Source: Hyphomicrobiales bacterium (lineage in GTDB: Bacteria; Pseudomonadota; Alphaproteobacteria; Rhizobiales; Rhizobiaceae). Taken from it: DNA of 64,000 nt. Positions 1 through 10,418 of this stretch are shown here, piece after piece; the first letter of the stretch is position 1, and the number at the start of each line of letters is the position of its first letter. The stretch is from assembly GCA_003577315.1 (NCBI GenBank), contig QEVK01000009.1, forward strand, positions 1-64,000. The letters run 5' to 3'. Under the pieces are notes generated by a model. The model did no database searches. It was not told where the DNA came from and saw nothing but the letters and a program-made list of their open reading frames with translations. Position numbers and translations under genes: made by a program.

Positions 1-1280
1 CCGAGCAGCCCGCGCCGCCTCCGGCCCAACCCACACCGCCGCCCGCAGGCGGTGGCGGCGCCGAGCCGATTCCGGGCCAGCCGCCGGCGGACGCCGCCCC
101 GCCGCCGCCGACCGAGGCTCCGCGCCCGCCGCAGGCCGGGCAGCCCGCGCCCACCCCGCCGCAGCAGCCCGCGCCGCCTTCCGGTGGCGGTGCCGCCGAG
201 CCGGTGCGCGACGCGCCGGTCCTCGACAGCGACAAGGAGGCCGTTGACGGTCAGCCCGCCGATGCCGCCGCCCCGCAGCCTCCGGCCGAGCCCGCCGCCC
301 CGCCGCCCGCCTCCGACGCCGAGGCGCAGCAGCTCGAGGCGCCGGTCGAGGTCCAGTCGCTGCGCGAGGAGGAAGGCCGCCGCGTCGAACGCCGCGAGGA
401 GCGTCGCGAGCGCCGCGAGGGCGCCGACGTCCTGCGCGAGATCGGCGACCGCCTCGTCATCCAGCTCGGCAACCACGCGGTGGTGCAGAGCGACGACCGC
501 GGCCGCCTCGAGCGCGACGCCTCGGAGGTCTACTACGAGGAGCTGCCGCGCGGCCGCACGCGCGAGACGGTGGTGCGGCCCAACGGCGTGCAGGTCGTCA
601 CCATCCGCGACCGCTACGGCGACGTGGTGCGCCGCTCGCGCATCATGCCCGACGGCCGCGAATACGTGCTGGTCTATGCCGGCGACGACCGCGGCCGCGA
701 GGAGCGTCGCGGCTGGCGCGATCCCGGCCTCGACCTGCCGCCGCTCAGGCTGTCCATCCCGGCCGAGGACTATATCCTCGACGCCGGCCGGGTGGACGAT
801 CCGCGCGCCTATTACGACTTCCTCGATCAGCCGCCGGTCGAGCGCGTGCGCCGGCTCTACTCGGTCGACGAGGTGCGCTATTCGGCCCGCGTGCGCGACA
901 GCGTGCGCCGCATCGACCTCGACACCATCACCTTCGATTTCGGCTCCGCCTCGATCTCGGAGGACGCGATCCCGCGGCTGGAGGCGCTTGCCGGGGCCAT
1001 GGAACGCCTGCTCGGGGAGAACCCGGCCGAGACCTTCCTGATCGAGGGCCACACCGACGCCGTCGGCTCCGACCTCGCCAATCTGGCGCTGTCCGACCGC
1101 CGCGCCGAGGCCATCGCCGCCGCCCTGACGAACGTGTTCGGCATTCCGCCGGAGAACCTCGTCACCCAGGGCTACGGCGAGCGCTACCTGAAGGTGAACA
1201 CGCAGGAACCGGAGCGAGAGAACCGGCGCGTGGCCGTGCGCCGCATCACGCCGCTGGTCGCCCCGGTCGCGGGCAGATAG
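1..1280 (+). CDS. OmpA family protein, 5' partial
   Basis: Envelope protein whose start lies before the window; the frame is open from base 3 to the TAG at 1278-1280. The visible N-terminal part is a Pro/Ala/Gln-rich linker (to about base 330), then an Arg/Glu-rich charged stretch, a middle region I do not recognise, and a C-terminal OmpA/MotB-type peptidoglycan-binding domain (about 920-1250). The domain shows the family signatures DFGSAS, EGHTDAVGS, LSDRRAEAIA and ENRRVAV. Proteins of this family anchor the outer membrane to the cell wall. A GTG at 204 could start translation, but the same biased composition continues upstream in frame, so I treat the gene as partial. A strong hairpin terminator follows. 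Confidence 0.85.
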   Translation, partial: EQPAPPPAQPTPPPAGGGGAEPIPGQPPADAAPPPPTEAPRPPQAGQPAPTPPQQPAPPSGGGAAEPVRDAPVLDSDKEAVDGQPADAAAPQPPAEPAAPPPASDAEAQQLEAPVEVQSLREEEGRRVERREERRERREGADVLREIGDRLVIQLGNHAVVQSDDRGRLERDASEVYYEELPRGRTRETVVRPNGVQVVTIRDRYGDVVRRSRIMPDGREYVLVYAGDDRGREERRGWRDPGLDLPPLRLSIPAEDYILDAGRVDDPRAYYDFLDQPPVERVRRLYSVDEVRYSARVRDSVRRIDLDTITFDFGSASISEDAIPRLEALAGAMERLLGENPAETFLIEGHTDAVGSDLANLALSDRRAEAIAAALTNVFGIPPENLVTQGYGERYLKVNTQEPERENRRVAVRRITPLVAPVAGR

Positions 1281-1318
1281 CCGTCCCTGCCCCGTCCCCC
1301 GTCGGGGGACGACGGCGA

Positions 1319-1354
1319 AAGGCCCGGCCGGTCCTTCCCGGCCGGGCCTTTTCT
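1319..1354. terminator. bidirectional intrinsic terminator
   Basis: Perfect 13-bp stem (1319-1331 with 1338-1350), 6-nt loop, then a T run, lying between the stop codons of the convergent OmpA gene and the SDR gene. The AA at the left foot makes it usable for the leftward gene as well. Confidence 0.8.
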
Positions 1355-1355
1355 T

Positions 1356-2225
1356 CTATCCGAACGAGCGCACCACCTCGGTGTCGGTGCGCTCGAACAC
1401 CGCGTCGGGCACGAAGAAGTCGGCAGCCAGCGGCCCGGTCGCGCCGGGCGCGTAGGCCGAGAAGTCGCTCACGCCCTCGGCGCGCAGCACCTCCTCGTCG
1501 ATGAAGAAGTTGCCGGTCGTCTCGCGCGCCGGCTTGCTCAGGACGGCATGGGCGGCGTCGGCCATGATCGCCGGCGAGCGGCTCATCGCCGCAACCGTCG
1601 CGCCGCCCAGCAGGTTGCGCACCGCCGCCGTGTCGATCGCGGTGAGCGGCCACAGCGAATTGACCGCGATGCCGTCCTTCGCGAACTCGGCGCTCATGCC
1701 CAGCGTGCACATCGACATGCCGTATTTGGCCATGGTGTAGGCGACATGGCCCTTGAACCATTTGGCGCTCATGTCGAGCGGCGGCGCGAGGTTGAGGATG
1801 TGCGGGTTTTCAGCCTTCTTCAGATGCGGGACGCAGGTCTTCGAGACGAGGAAGGTGCCGCGCGTGTTGATCTGGTGCATCAGGTCGTAGCGCTTCATGT
1901 CGGTCGACAGCGTGTCGGTCAGGCTTATGGCGCTGGCGTTGTTGACGCAGATGTCGATGCCGCCGAAGGTCTCGGCCGTCCTGGCAACCGCCTCGGCCAC
2001 CTGCTCCTCCTCGCGGATGTCGCACAGGATCGGCAGCGCCCTGCCGCCGGCCGCCTCGATCTCCTCGGCCGCCGTGTAGATCGTGCCCGGCAGCTTCGGG
2101 TGCGGCTCGGCCGTCTTGGCCGCGACCGCCACGTTGGCGCCGTCCCGCGCCGCCCTGAGCGCGATCGCCAGCCCGATGCCGCGCGACCCGCCCGAGATGA
2201 ACAGCGTCCTGCCCTTCAGCGACAT
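1356..2225 (-). CDS. SDR family oxidoreductase, HSDL2-like
   Basis: Short-chain dehydrogenase/reductase of 289 aa, predicted cytosolic and NAD(P)-dependent; substrate unknown. The nucleotide-binding loop reads SGGSRGIG (residues 11-18), followed by NNAS (about 92-95) and the catalytic YTMAK (about 166-170). The stretch ILNLAPPLDMSAKWFKGH just before the Tyr, and AKYGMSM after it, resemble the hydroxysteroid-dehydrogenase-like 2 (HSDL2) subgroup. It is the last gene of a leftward run GST - HlyU-like - SDR, starting 15 bp after the HlyU-like gene, so probably co-transcribed. The function within the operon is not evident. Confidence 0.85.
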   Translation of the reverse strand: MSLKGRTLFISGGSRGIGLAIALRAARDGANVAVAAKTAEPHPKLPGTIYTAAEEIEAAGGRALPILCDIREEEQVAEAVARTAETFGGIDICVNNASAISLTDTLSTDMKRYDLMHQINTRGTFLVSKTCVPHLKKAENPHILNLAPPLDMSAKWFKGHVAYTMAKYGMSMCTLGMSAEFAKDGIAVNSLWPLTAIDTAAVRNLLGGATVAAMSRSPAIMADAAHAVLSKPARETTGNFFIDEEVLRAEGVSDFSAYAPGATGPLAADFFVPDAVFERTDTEVVRSFG

Positions 2226-2240
2226 GGCTTTTTCCCTTTC

Positions 2241-2522
2241 CTACCTGAAGATCCGCTCGCCCTGCTCGTCGATCAGCTGGCGCGCCTTGCGCAGCGACAC
2301 CTCGACGGCGTCGTCTCGCGAGGCGAAGCGGTCGGCGCGCACGAAGCGGTGCTCCTTCGTCTCGCCGTCGATCACCTTGGTGATGACGCCGCAGGTCTGG
2401 TACTGGCCGTCCTCGACGAAGGGCGCGGGACGGATGAGGAAGCCCTTGTGCTCGACCGGCTCGGCCGCCGGCTCCTCCTTCGCCGCGCCGCCGCCGCCGA
2501 ACAGTTTCTTCCACAACGACAT
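2241..2522 (-). CDS. HlyU family protein
   Basis: Small 93-aa protein matching the HlyU family as I know it from rhizobia. It has a short N-terminal MSLWKKLFGGGG segment and then one compact domain with the characteristic HKGFLIRPAPF, GQYQTCGVITK and DGETKEHRFVRADRF blocks. In Vibrio HlyU is a transcriptional activator, but the rhizobial members have no clear DNA-binding evidence, so the regulator label is tentative. It sits 27 bp after the GST gene and 15 bp before the SDR gene on the same strand, consistent with one operon. Confidence 0.75.
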   Translation of the reverse strand: MSLWKKLFGGGGAAKEEPAAEPVEHKGFLIRPAPFVEDGQYQTCGVITKVIDGETKEHRFVRADRFASRDDAVEVSLRKARQLIDEQGERIFR

Positions 2523-2549
2523 CGCCTTGCCTCCTTCTGCCTGCCCGCC

Positions 2550-3173
2550 CTACGCGGCCGTCGCGGCGGCGACGGCGCGGGCCACCGCCGGCCGCTCCAT
2601 CATGCGGTTGCGATGGTCGATCACGCGCGGGAACCGCGCCGGATCGACGCCGTCGCCTTCCATCCATTGCGCCACCGTGAACAGGTAGGGATCGGCGACC
2701 GAATAGGCCTCGCCCATCACCCACGGCCCGCGCAGCATCCCGTTCTCGATCAACTCGAAGCAGGCGCCGACCGATTCCGGCACCTTCCTGCGCATCGCCT
2801 CGTGGGCGGCCGGATCGTCGGCCCAGCGCGCGCCGCGCCTTCCGTGCGCGTGGGCGACATGCAGCGTCGCGCAGATATAGGCGTTGAACGCCTGAAGCTC
2901 GGCGAAGGCGAAGGGGTCGTCCAGCGGCGCAAGCGCCTTGTGCGGAAAGCTCTGCGCGATGAAGGCGAGGATCGCCGGCGTCTCGGTCAGCACGCCCCGC
3001 TCCGTGACGAGCGCCGGCACCCGGCCCTTGGGATTGACGGCGAGATAGTCGGGCGAGCGCTGGGCGTTGGCGGCGAAATCGACGCGCCGCGCCTCGTAGT
3101 CCGCGCCCGCCTCCTCCAGCGCGATATGCGAAGCGAGCGAACAGGTGTTGGGGGCGTAGAACAGGGTGATCAT
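2550..3173 (-). CDS. glutathione S-transferase family protein
   Basis: 207-aa cytosolic GST-like protein. The N-terminal thioredoxin-fold domain (about 1-80) has the ITLFYAPNTCSLASHIALEE start typical of beta-class bacterial GSTs (Cys at the usual position), the cis-Pro motif GRVPAL and the ETPAI glutathione-binding turn. The all-helical C-terminal domain (about 90-200) contains SVADPYLFT. It probably conjugates or reduces with glutathione; substrate unknown. First gene of the GST - HlyU-like - SDR run. Start chosen at the ATG of MITLFYAP, as the family begins here. Confidence 0.85.
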   Translation of the reverse strand: MITLFYAPNTCSLASHIALEEAGADYEARRVDFAANAQRSPDYLAVNPKGRVPALVTERGVLTETPAILAFIAQSFPHKALAPLDDPFAFAELQAFNAYICATLHVAHAHGRRGARWADDPAAHEAMRRKVPESVGACFELIENGMLRGPWVMGEAYSVADPYLFTVAQWMEGDGVDPARFPRVIDHRNRMMERPAVARAVAAATAA

Positions 3174-3252
3174 GGCAGTCTCATGCGGTTCCGGTCCGTG
3201 GCGGTCACAGGCTGGACCGTCTCGCCGGCATTTGCAACGCCCTTGCCGGCCC

Positions 3253-3813
3253 TCAGTCCGGCAGCGTCGCGTCTCCCTTACCCAGCGCGCGCTGCATGAT
3301 CACCACGTCGACCCAGCGCCCGTGCTTGAAGCCCACCGCCTTCATCGTGCCGATATGCGAGAAGCCGAAGGCGCGGTGAAGCCCCACCGAGCCGTCATTG
3401 CCGCTGTCGCCGATCACCGCCAGCATCTGCCGCCACGGACCGGCCTCGCAGCGCGCGATCAGCGCCGCAAGCAGCGCCCGCCCGACGCCGCGGCGGGCGA
3501 AGTCCTCGCCGACATAGACCGAATCCTCGAGCGTGTGGCGATAGGCCTCCCGGGCGCGGAACGGCCCGGCATAGGCATAGCCGGCGACGCGGCCGTCGAC
3601 CTCCGCCACCAGCCACGGCATGCCGGCCCCGACGATCGCCGCATGGCGGGCCTTCATGTCGTCGAGCGGCGGCGGCGCCTCCTCGAACGTGCCCAACCCA
3701 TGCCGGACGTGGTGGGCATAGATCGCCTGGACGGCCGCCATGTCGGCCTCGCGCGCGTCGCGTATGGCGGCCGCGCCGGGAAACGGGGCGTCCGGCTCTG
3801 CCTGTGGGGTCAT
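3253..3813 (-). CDS. GNAT N-acetyltransferase, phosphinothricin acetyltransferase-like
   Basis: 186-aa acetyl-CoA-dependent N-acetyltransferase of the phosphinothricin / methionine-sulfoximine acetyltransferase branch. Recognised by IRDAREADMAAVQAIYAHHV, the TFEEAPP segment, the AYRHTLEDSVYV strand, and the acetyl-CoA loop RRGVGRALL. The end region GFSHIGTMKAVGFKHGRW is also typical. These enzymes acetylate small amine compounds and can give tolerance to glutamine-synthetase inhibitors; the true substrate is unknown. It stands alone, 79 bp upstream of the GST gene on the same strand, and could share its transcript. Confidence 0.8.
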   Translation of the reverse strand: MTPQAEPDAPFPGAAAIRDAREADMAAVQAIYAHHVRHGLGTFEEAPPPLDDMKARHAAIVGAGMPWLVAEVDGRVAGYAYAGPFRAREAYRHTLEDSVYVGEDFARRGVGRALLAALIARCEAGPWRQMLAVIGDSGNDGSVGLHRAFGFSHIGTMKAVGFKHGRWVDVVIMQRALGKGDATLPD

Positions 3814-3940
3814 ATGCGCTCCTGAACGGGGATCGAATTGCGGCCTGCCGCCGCGAAGGACCTAAACTAGCACACGCGACGGACGATACGTAGACACCGA
3901 CGACCCGCGCCGGCGCGACGTCAATCGCCGCATTTTCCAT

Positions 3941-3973
3941 ATGAAAAACCCGGCCTTGCGCCGGGTTTTTCAT
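3941..3973 (-). terminator. rpoD terminator
   Basis: Perfect 14-bp stem (3941-3954 with 3960-3973) with a 5-nt loop; A5 on one side and T5 on the other make it potentially bidirectional. It begins 9 bp downstream of the rpoD stop codon. Confidence 0.85.
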
Positions 3974-3981
3974 GTCATTCG

Positions 3982-6009
<2,028 letters not shown>

Positions 6010-6113
6010 GTCGTCGTCTCTCTCCAAGCGGACTGAAGCCTCATCGAGGGGTGAAGGCTATGCGTAGCGTGACCGGAACCGTTCGCGCCCTGCCCGCGAT
6101 AGCCGCTTCTGCC

Positions 6114-6128
6114 TTAATTCCCGATTAA
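6114..6128. promoter_or_regulatory. CtrA-like box at rpoD
   Basis: TTAA at 6114-6117, seven bases, TTAACC from 6125: an exact match to the CtrA full-site consensus TTAA-N7-TTAA(C). It lies just downstream of the predicted rpoD start of transcription, a position that would favour repression. Whether CtrA binds is inference. Confidence 0.4.
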
Positions 6129-6143
6129 CCCTGACATCCCCGG

Positions 6144-6172
6144 ATATATGGCGGGGTGTTCTGCCCGTCCAA
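6144..6172 (-). promoter_or_regulatory. candidate rpoD promoter
   Basis: On the minus strand TTGGAC (6172-6167), 17-bp spacer, ATATAT (6149-6144), close to the rhizobial housekeeping consensus. It would give a leader of roughly 130 nt to the ATG at 6009. Confidence 0.5.
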
Positions 6173-6435
6173 CCAAAGGCTGCGTACTGGTTGCGCCGGC
6201 TATCGTCCTGCCCCTTGCCGGTCTCGGTCATCGTCCTGATTCCGTCATTTGGACGGAAGGTCAAGCGGCTCAAAGCTGATTCGGGTCGAAAAAGCGAATC
6301 AAAAACGAATCAGCCACGGCTCGGCCGCGTGCGCGCCGTCGTTCCGCCTGCCTGCCGCCTCGCCATGGGCCTATGTAGGGGCCCGGCGCGAAACTGCAAG
6401 GGAGGAGACCGACAGCGACGCGCCGCGCCCGGCTC

Positions 6436-8361
6436 CTAGCCCCGCCCGGACGACACGCCGAAGCCGTCGACCAGCGCCTCCAGCCGCTCCATCGAGGCGA
6501 TGTCGAGGTTGATCTGGGCAATCGCCTGCAAAAGCCGCGTCGAGGCGTCCTCCTCGCCGCTCTCCACCGCCTCGGCCAGCTCGGCCTGGAGGCTGCGGCG
6601 CTGGCGCAGCAGCTCGCTGGCGCGCGCGTGCAGCGCCGCGGCCTGCGAGAACGCCTCGCGCGCATCCTCGGGCGCGGCCTGCTCCAGCGCCGGCCACATG
6701 CCGAGCCCGCGGCAGTGATGCACCGCCCGCTCCCACACCGCGCCGAGCCCCCTCGCCCCCAGCGCCTCGACCAGCGCCGGCCGCTCGTGCGCCGTCCCGT
6801 GGGCCATGGCGTCGAGCAGCGCGCCGTGCAGCCGCTTCAGCTCGGGATGGGCCGGGTTCATCGCCTCGAACGCCTCGAAATAGTCGTCGAGCAGCGCCGG
6901 GTGGTTGACCATGGCGACCAGCATCGCCGTCTCGCGCAGCGGCAGCGGCCCGCCGCCGCTCCTGACCAGCGCCGAGCGCGCCAGGCTTTCCGTCACCGCC
7001 AGCCGGCCGGCCGCCTGCCGCCCCCGGCCCGCCCCGCCGCCGGCGTTCGGCCCGCGCTCCCTGCGATTGCCACCCTCCCGGCCGAAGAAGGCCTGCACGC
7101 GCTCGCGCATGTCCTGTTGATAATGGCGGCGCACGCTCTCGTCGCGGATGCGGCCGGTCAGCTCGCGCAGCGTCTTCTCCAGCTCCGCCCGGCGCTCGGG
7201 CGTATCGAACACGCCGCCGGCCGTCTCGCGCAGCCACAGAAGCTCGGCGAGCGGGCGCGCCTGCGCAAGCACCTCGCCGAAGGCGTCCGGCCCGCCGGCC
7301 CTGACGAGGTCGTCCGGGTCCTGCCCCCCGGGAAGCAGCGCGAAGCGCAGCGTGCGGCCGGGCGCGATCAGCGGCAGCGCGAGGTCGGCCGCCCGCCACG
7401 CCGCCTTGAGCCCCGCCTGGTCGCCGTCGAAGCACAGCACCGGCTCGCCCGCCATGCGCCACAGAAGCTCAAGCTGGTTCTCCGTCAGCGCTGTGCCGAG
7501 CGGCGCGACCGCGTTGTCGAAGCCGGCCTGGGCCAGCGCGATGACGTCCATGTAGCCCTCGACGGCGATCACCGTCCCGGCCTTGACCTGCGCCTTGCGG
7601 GCGCGGGCGAAGTTGTAGAGCACGTTGCCCTTGTGGAAGAGCTCGGTGTCGTTGGAGTTCAGGTATTTCGCCGGCACGTCCTTCGACAGCGCCCGGCCCC
7701 CGAAGGCGATGACGCGGCCGCGCGAATCCTCGATCGGGAACATGATGCGGTCGCGGAAGCGGTCGTAGGAGACGGGGATGTCGGGCCCGTGCACGACGAG
7801 CCCGCACGCCTCGATCTGCGCCTTCTCCACGCCCCTGGCCGCGAGGAACTCCTTCAGCGCGTTGCGGCCGTCGGGGGCGTAGCCCAGCCGGAACGCCTGC
7901 TGCGTCGCCGAGGACAGCCCGCGCTCGCGCAGATAGGCGCGCGCCTTCGCGCCGTCGGCCGTCTGGAGCCTGTCCTGGAAGAAGCGCGTGGCCATCTCCA
8001 TCACGTCGGTCAGGCTGGCGCGCTCCTTCTCGCGCCGCTCGGCCGCCTCGTCGCGCGCCGGCATCGCCACGCCCGCCATCTCGGCCACGCGCTCGACCGC
8101 CTCGGGGAAGCTCAGCCCGTCGAGCTCGGTCAGGAACCTGAAATGGTCGCCCGAGACGCCGCAGCCGAAACAGTGGTAGCGGCCTTTCTTGTCCTCGCAG
8201 TGGAAGGACGGCGTCTTCTCGCCGTGGAAGGGGCAGCAACCCCAGTAGTCGCCGCGCTGGGCGTTGGTCTTGCGGCGGTCCCACGCCACGCGCTGGCCGA
8301 TCAGCGATGAAATCGGCACGCGGTCGCGTATCTCGTCGAGGAAGGAAGGGGAAAAGCGCAT
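6436..8361 (-). CDS. dnaG: DNA primase DnaG
   Basis: Synthesises RNA primers at the replication fork; 641 aa. The N-terminal zinc ribbon has C43-P-F-H46 and C64-F-G-C67. The catalytic core follows (about 110-430), with GLSSATQQAFRLGYAPDG, the Toprim motifs VIAVEGYMDVIAL and LCFDGDQAG, and a C-terminal helicase-binding region that is less conserved and rich in Ala/Arg. Length is normal for alphaproteobacteria. It lies upstream of rpoD with a 426-bp gap, the remains of the classical macromolecular-synthesis order (dnaG-rpoD). YqeY, also often nearby, is located about 2 kb further on. Confidence 0.97.
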   Translation of the reverse strand: MRFSPSFLDEIRDRVPISSLIGQRVAWDRRKTNAQRGDYWGCCPFHGEKTPSFHCEDKKGRYHCFGCGVSGDHFRFLTELDGLSFPEAVERVAEMAGVAMPARDEAAERREKERASLTDVMEMATRFFQDRLQTADGAKARAYLRERGLSSATQQAFRLGYAPDGRNALKEFLAARGVEKAQIEACGLVVHGPDIPVSYDRFRDRIMFPIEDSRGRVIAFGGRALSKDVPAKYLNSNDTELFHKGNVLYNFARARKAQVKAGTVIAVEGYMDVIALAQAGFDNAVAPLGTALTENQLELLWRMAGEPVLCFDGDQAGLKAAWRAADLALPLIAPGRTLRFALLPGGQDPDDLVRAGGPDAFGEVLAQARPLAELLWLRETAGGVFDTPERRAELEKTLRELTGRIRDESVRRHYQQDMRERVQAFFGREGGNRRERGPNAGGGAGRGRQAAGRLAVTESLARSALVRSGGGPLPLRETAMLVAMVNHPALLDDYFEAFEAMNPAHPELKRLHGALLDAMAHGTAHERPALVEALGARGLGAVWERAVHHCRGLGMWPALEQAAPEDAREAFSQAAALHARASELLRQRRSLQAELAEAVESGEEDASTRLLQAIAQINLDIASMERLEALVDGFGVSSGRG

Positions 8362-8489
8362 CGCCCGGTTCGTGCAGACCTGTCGTCCAGCCCCCTATAT
8401 AGGCGCGGGGCGGGGCCGGCGCGACCGCAATCTTACCGCATTCCCGTGATTCACAGAGCCGGCGGACGAGGTCCGGCCGGCGGCGCGAA

Positions 8490-8519
8490 TTGACCACGCG
8501 AAGATTGCCCGGCTAATAT
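8490..8519 (+). promoter_or_regulatory. promoter of the Na/Pi cotransporter gene
   Basis: TTGACC (8490-8495), 17-bp spacer, CTAATA (8513-8518; or TAATAT with 18 bp). About 110 bp upstream of the gene, in an A+T-rich patch between the divergent dnaG and cotransporter genes. Confidence 0.6.
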
Positions 8520-8626
8520 AATGTTGCGGAGAATCGCACGGTTTTCCGTGACTTGCGGATTGATTTGCAGACCATGAGCCCTGTTGCCCATTCCCCCGGC
8601 CGCGCGCCGGGCGCCGCCAGCGCGCC

Positions 8627-10291
8627 ATGACCGGCTCGCTCGTCCTCGTCCAGCTCGCGGGCGCGGTCGCGCTGCTCCTGTGGGCGACCCACATGGTGCG
8701 CACCAGCGTCGAGGACGCCTATGGCGACGTCCTGCGCCTGCAGCTGCGCCACACGCTGAAGAATCCCGTTCTGGCCGTCGGCGCCGGCGGCGCGCTCGCC
8801 ATCGCCTTCCAGAGCGCGACCGCGGTGTCGCTGCTCGTGGCCTCCTTCGCCGGCTCGGGCATCGTCTCCGGCACCACAGGCCTGATGGCGGTGCTGGGCG
8901 CCGATCTCGGCTCCGCCTTCGTCGTCAAGCTGCTCAGCTTCGACCTGTCGCTGCTGGTTCCGGTCGCCATCTTCGCCGGCGCGGTGATCTTCCTGTCGGC
9001 CGAACGGCGCGTGTGGCAGAATTTCGGCTCGATCCTGGTCGGCATCGGCCTCCTGATCCTGTCGCTGCGGCTGATCGGCGAGGCTTCGGAGCCGCTGCGC
9101 GAAAGCCGCATCCTGCCCGTCGTCGTCAACTATCTGTCGGGCGATCCCGTCACCGCCTTCCTGCTGGCGGCTGTGGCGACGTGGCTGTTCCATTCCAGCG
9201 TCGCCTTCATCCTGCTGACGGCGGCGCTCGCCGCGCGCGGGCTGGTGCCGGCCGAGCTCGGCGTGGTCATGGTGCTGGGCGCCAATCTCGGCGGCGGCCT
9301 CGTCGCGGCCGTCCTGTCGCGCACCATGGCGCCGGCGAGCCGCGCCGTCCCGCTCGGCAATCTCGCCATCCGCGGCGTCGGCGCGGTGCTGGCGCTGGCG
9401 GCGCTGATGCTGGCGCGCCCGCCGCTCGACGGGCTCGGCGCCACCGCCGCGCTCCAGGTCGTGCACGCGCACATCCTGTTCAACGCCGCGCTCGTCATCC
9501 TCGGCCTGCCCGTCGCCGGCCTCGTCAACCGCGCGGTCGAGCGCATGCTGGCCTATGCCGCGCCCAAACCGCGCGTGACGCTGGAGGACAGGGAGGCGAG
9601 CGCGCTCGATCCCGACGCGCTCGGCAGCCCGTCGCGGGCGCTGGCGAATGTCAGCCGCGCCGTGGTCGGCGTCACCGAGACCATCGAGGTGATGCTCAAG
9701 AGCATCATGGAGCTCTACGAGGAGCCCGACCGCGCCCGCATGGAGGCGCTCGCCGCGCTCGACGACCGCGTCGACCGCAAGCACGCCGCCATCAAGCTCT
9801 ACCTCGCCAAGATCAGCACCAAGGGCATGACCGACGACGAGGCCCGCCGCACGCAGGAATTGCTGGAGGGCTGCGTCAAGCTGGAGCAGGTCGGCGACAT
9901 CATCGTGCGCAACATGCTCGTCCACGTCCGCAAGAAGCTCGACCGCCACCTGACCTTCACGCCAGAGGGCTGGCGCGAGCTCAGCGACCTGCACGCCATG
10001 GTGCTGGCCAATGCGCGGCTGGCCTTCAACGTGCTGATCTCGCGCGATCCCGAGACCGCCTTCCAGCTCGTGCAGGAGAAGGACCGGCTGCGCGACCTCG
10101 AGCGCCAGACCAGCCAACGCCATTTCGAGCGCCTGCGCGAGGGCACCGCCAAGAGCATCGAGACCAGCTCGCTGCACCTCGACACCATCCGCGACCTCAA
10201 GCAGATCAACTCGCTGCTGGCCTCGATCGCCTATCCGGTGCTGGAGGAACACGGCCTGATCGGCACCACCCGCCTGCGCGCGGCGGAATAG
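8627..10291 (+). CDS. Na/Pi cotransporter family protein with PhoU-like domain
   Basis: 554-aa inner-membrane protein predicted to take up phosphate with sodium. The N-terminal ~300 residues carry two Na/Pi-cotransporter repeats with the paired motifs AFQSATAVS (about 60-68) and FHSSVAFIL (about 190), plus glycine-rich helices such as VLGADLGSAF and VLGANLGGG. The C-terminal half (about 330-540) is helical and PhoU-like (DDRVDRKHAAIKLYLAK, LEGCVKLEQVGDIIVRNM), a layout seen in NptA/YjbB-type proteins. The ribosome site is weak. The gene is divergent from dnaG and has its own promoter-like sequence. It ends into a copy of the intergenic repeat. Confidence 0.88.
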   Translation: MTGSLVLVQLAGAVALLLWATHMVRTSVEDAYGDVLRLQLRHTLKNPVLAVGAGGALAIAFQSATAVSLLVASFAGSGIVSGTTGLMAVLGADLGSAFVVKLLSFDLSLLVPVAIFAGAVIFLSAERRVWQNFGSILVGIGLLILSLRLIGEASEPLRESRILPVVVNYLSGDPVTAFLLAAVATWLFHSSVAFILLTAALAARGLVPAELGVVMVLGANLGGGLVAAVLSRTMAPASRAVPLGNLAIRGVGAVLALAALMLARPPLDGLGATAALQVVHAHILFNAALVILGLPVAGLVNRAVERMLAYAAPKPRVTLEDREASALDPDALGSPSRALANVSRAVVGVTETIEVMLKSIMELYEEPDRARMEALAALDDRVDRKHAAIKLYLAKISTKGMTDDEARRTQELLEGCVKLEQVGDIIVRNMLVHVRKKLDRHLTFTPEGWRELSDLHAMVLANARLAFNVLISRDPETAFQLVQEKDRLRDLERQTSQRHFERLREGTAKSIETSSLHLDTIRDLKQINSLLASIAYPVLEEHGLIGTTRLRAAE

Positions 10292-10317
10292 CGGGCTGCG
10301 TGCGAACGCGAAAGACG

Positions 10318-10410
10318 GCCGCAGGCCGAGGCGGCGACCGCCGCCCGCCGGTCGTCCGGCGCGCCCGCGCAGGGCCAGCAAGCGAAGCGAGCGGTGCGGC
10401 CCGTGAGCGA
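10318..10410 (-). repeat. intergenic repeat, copy A
   Basis: First of three related 86-93-bp elements (others at 14906-14991 and 23137-23222). Hairpin 1 is CGCCGG-TCGT-CCGGCG (10346-10361). The segment from hairpin 1 to the end is 64 bp, as in copies B and C, but the second hairpin is degenerate here. It fills the gap between the convergent cotransporter and yqeY genes, ending 8 bp from the yqeY stop codon. Confidence 0.7.
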
Positions 10411-10418
10411 GAAAACTC

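Larger units (their letters stand above)
6010..6435. other. intergenic region between dnaG and rpoD
   Basis: 426 bp without a gene I would support. The short open frames here have no ribosome site or family signature. The region is more A+T-rich than its surroundings and holds the candidate rpoD promoter (6144-6172) and a TTAA-N7-TTAA box (6114-6128). Confidence 0.6.

Noticed and set aside
6058-6273. Short ORFs in the dnaG-rpoD gap
   Set aside because: No ribosome site, mixed codon positions and overlap with promoter-like sequence.
8391-8410. CTATATAG upstream of dnaG as a promoter
   Set aside because: The -10 match is good, but no acceptable -35 is found 16-18 bp upstream on the minus strand, so I did not list it.
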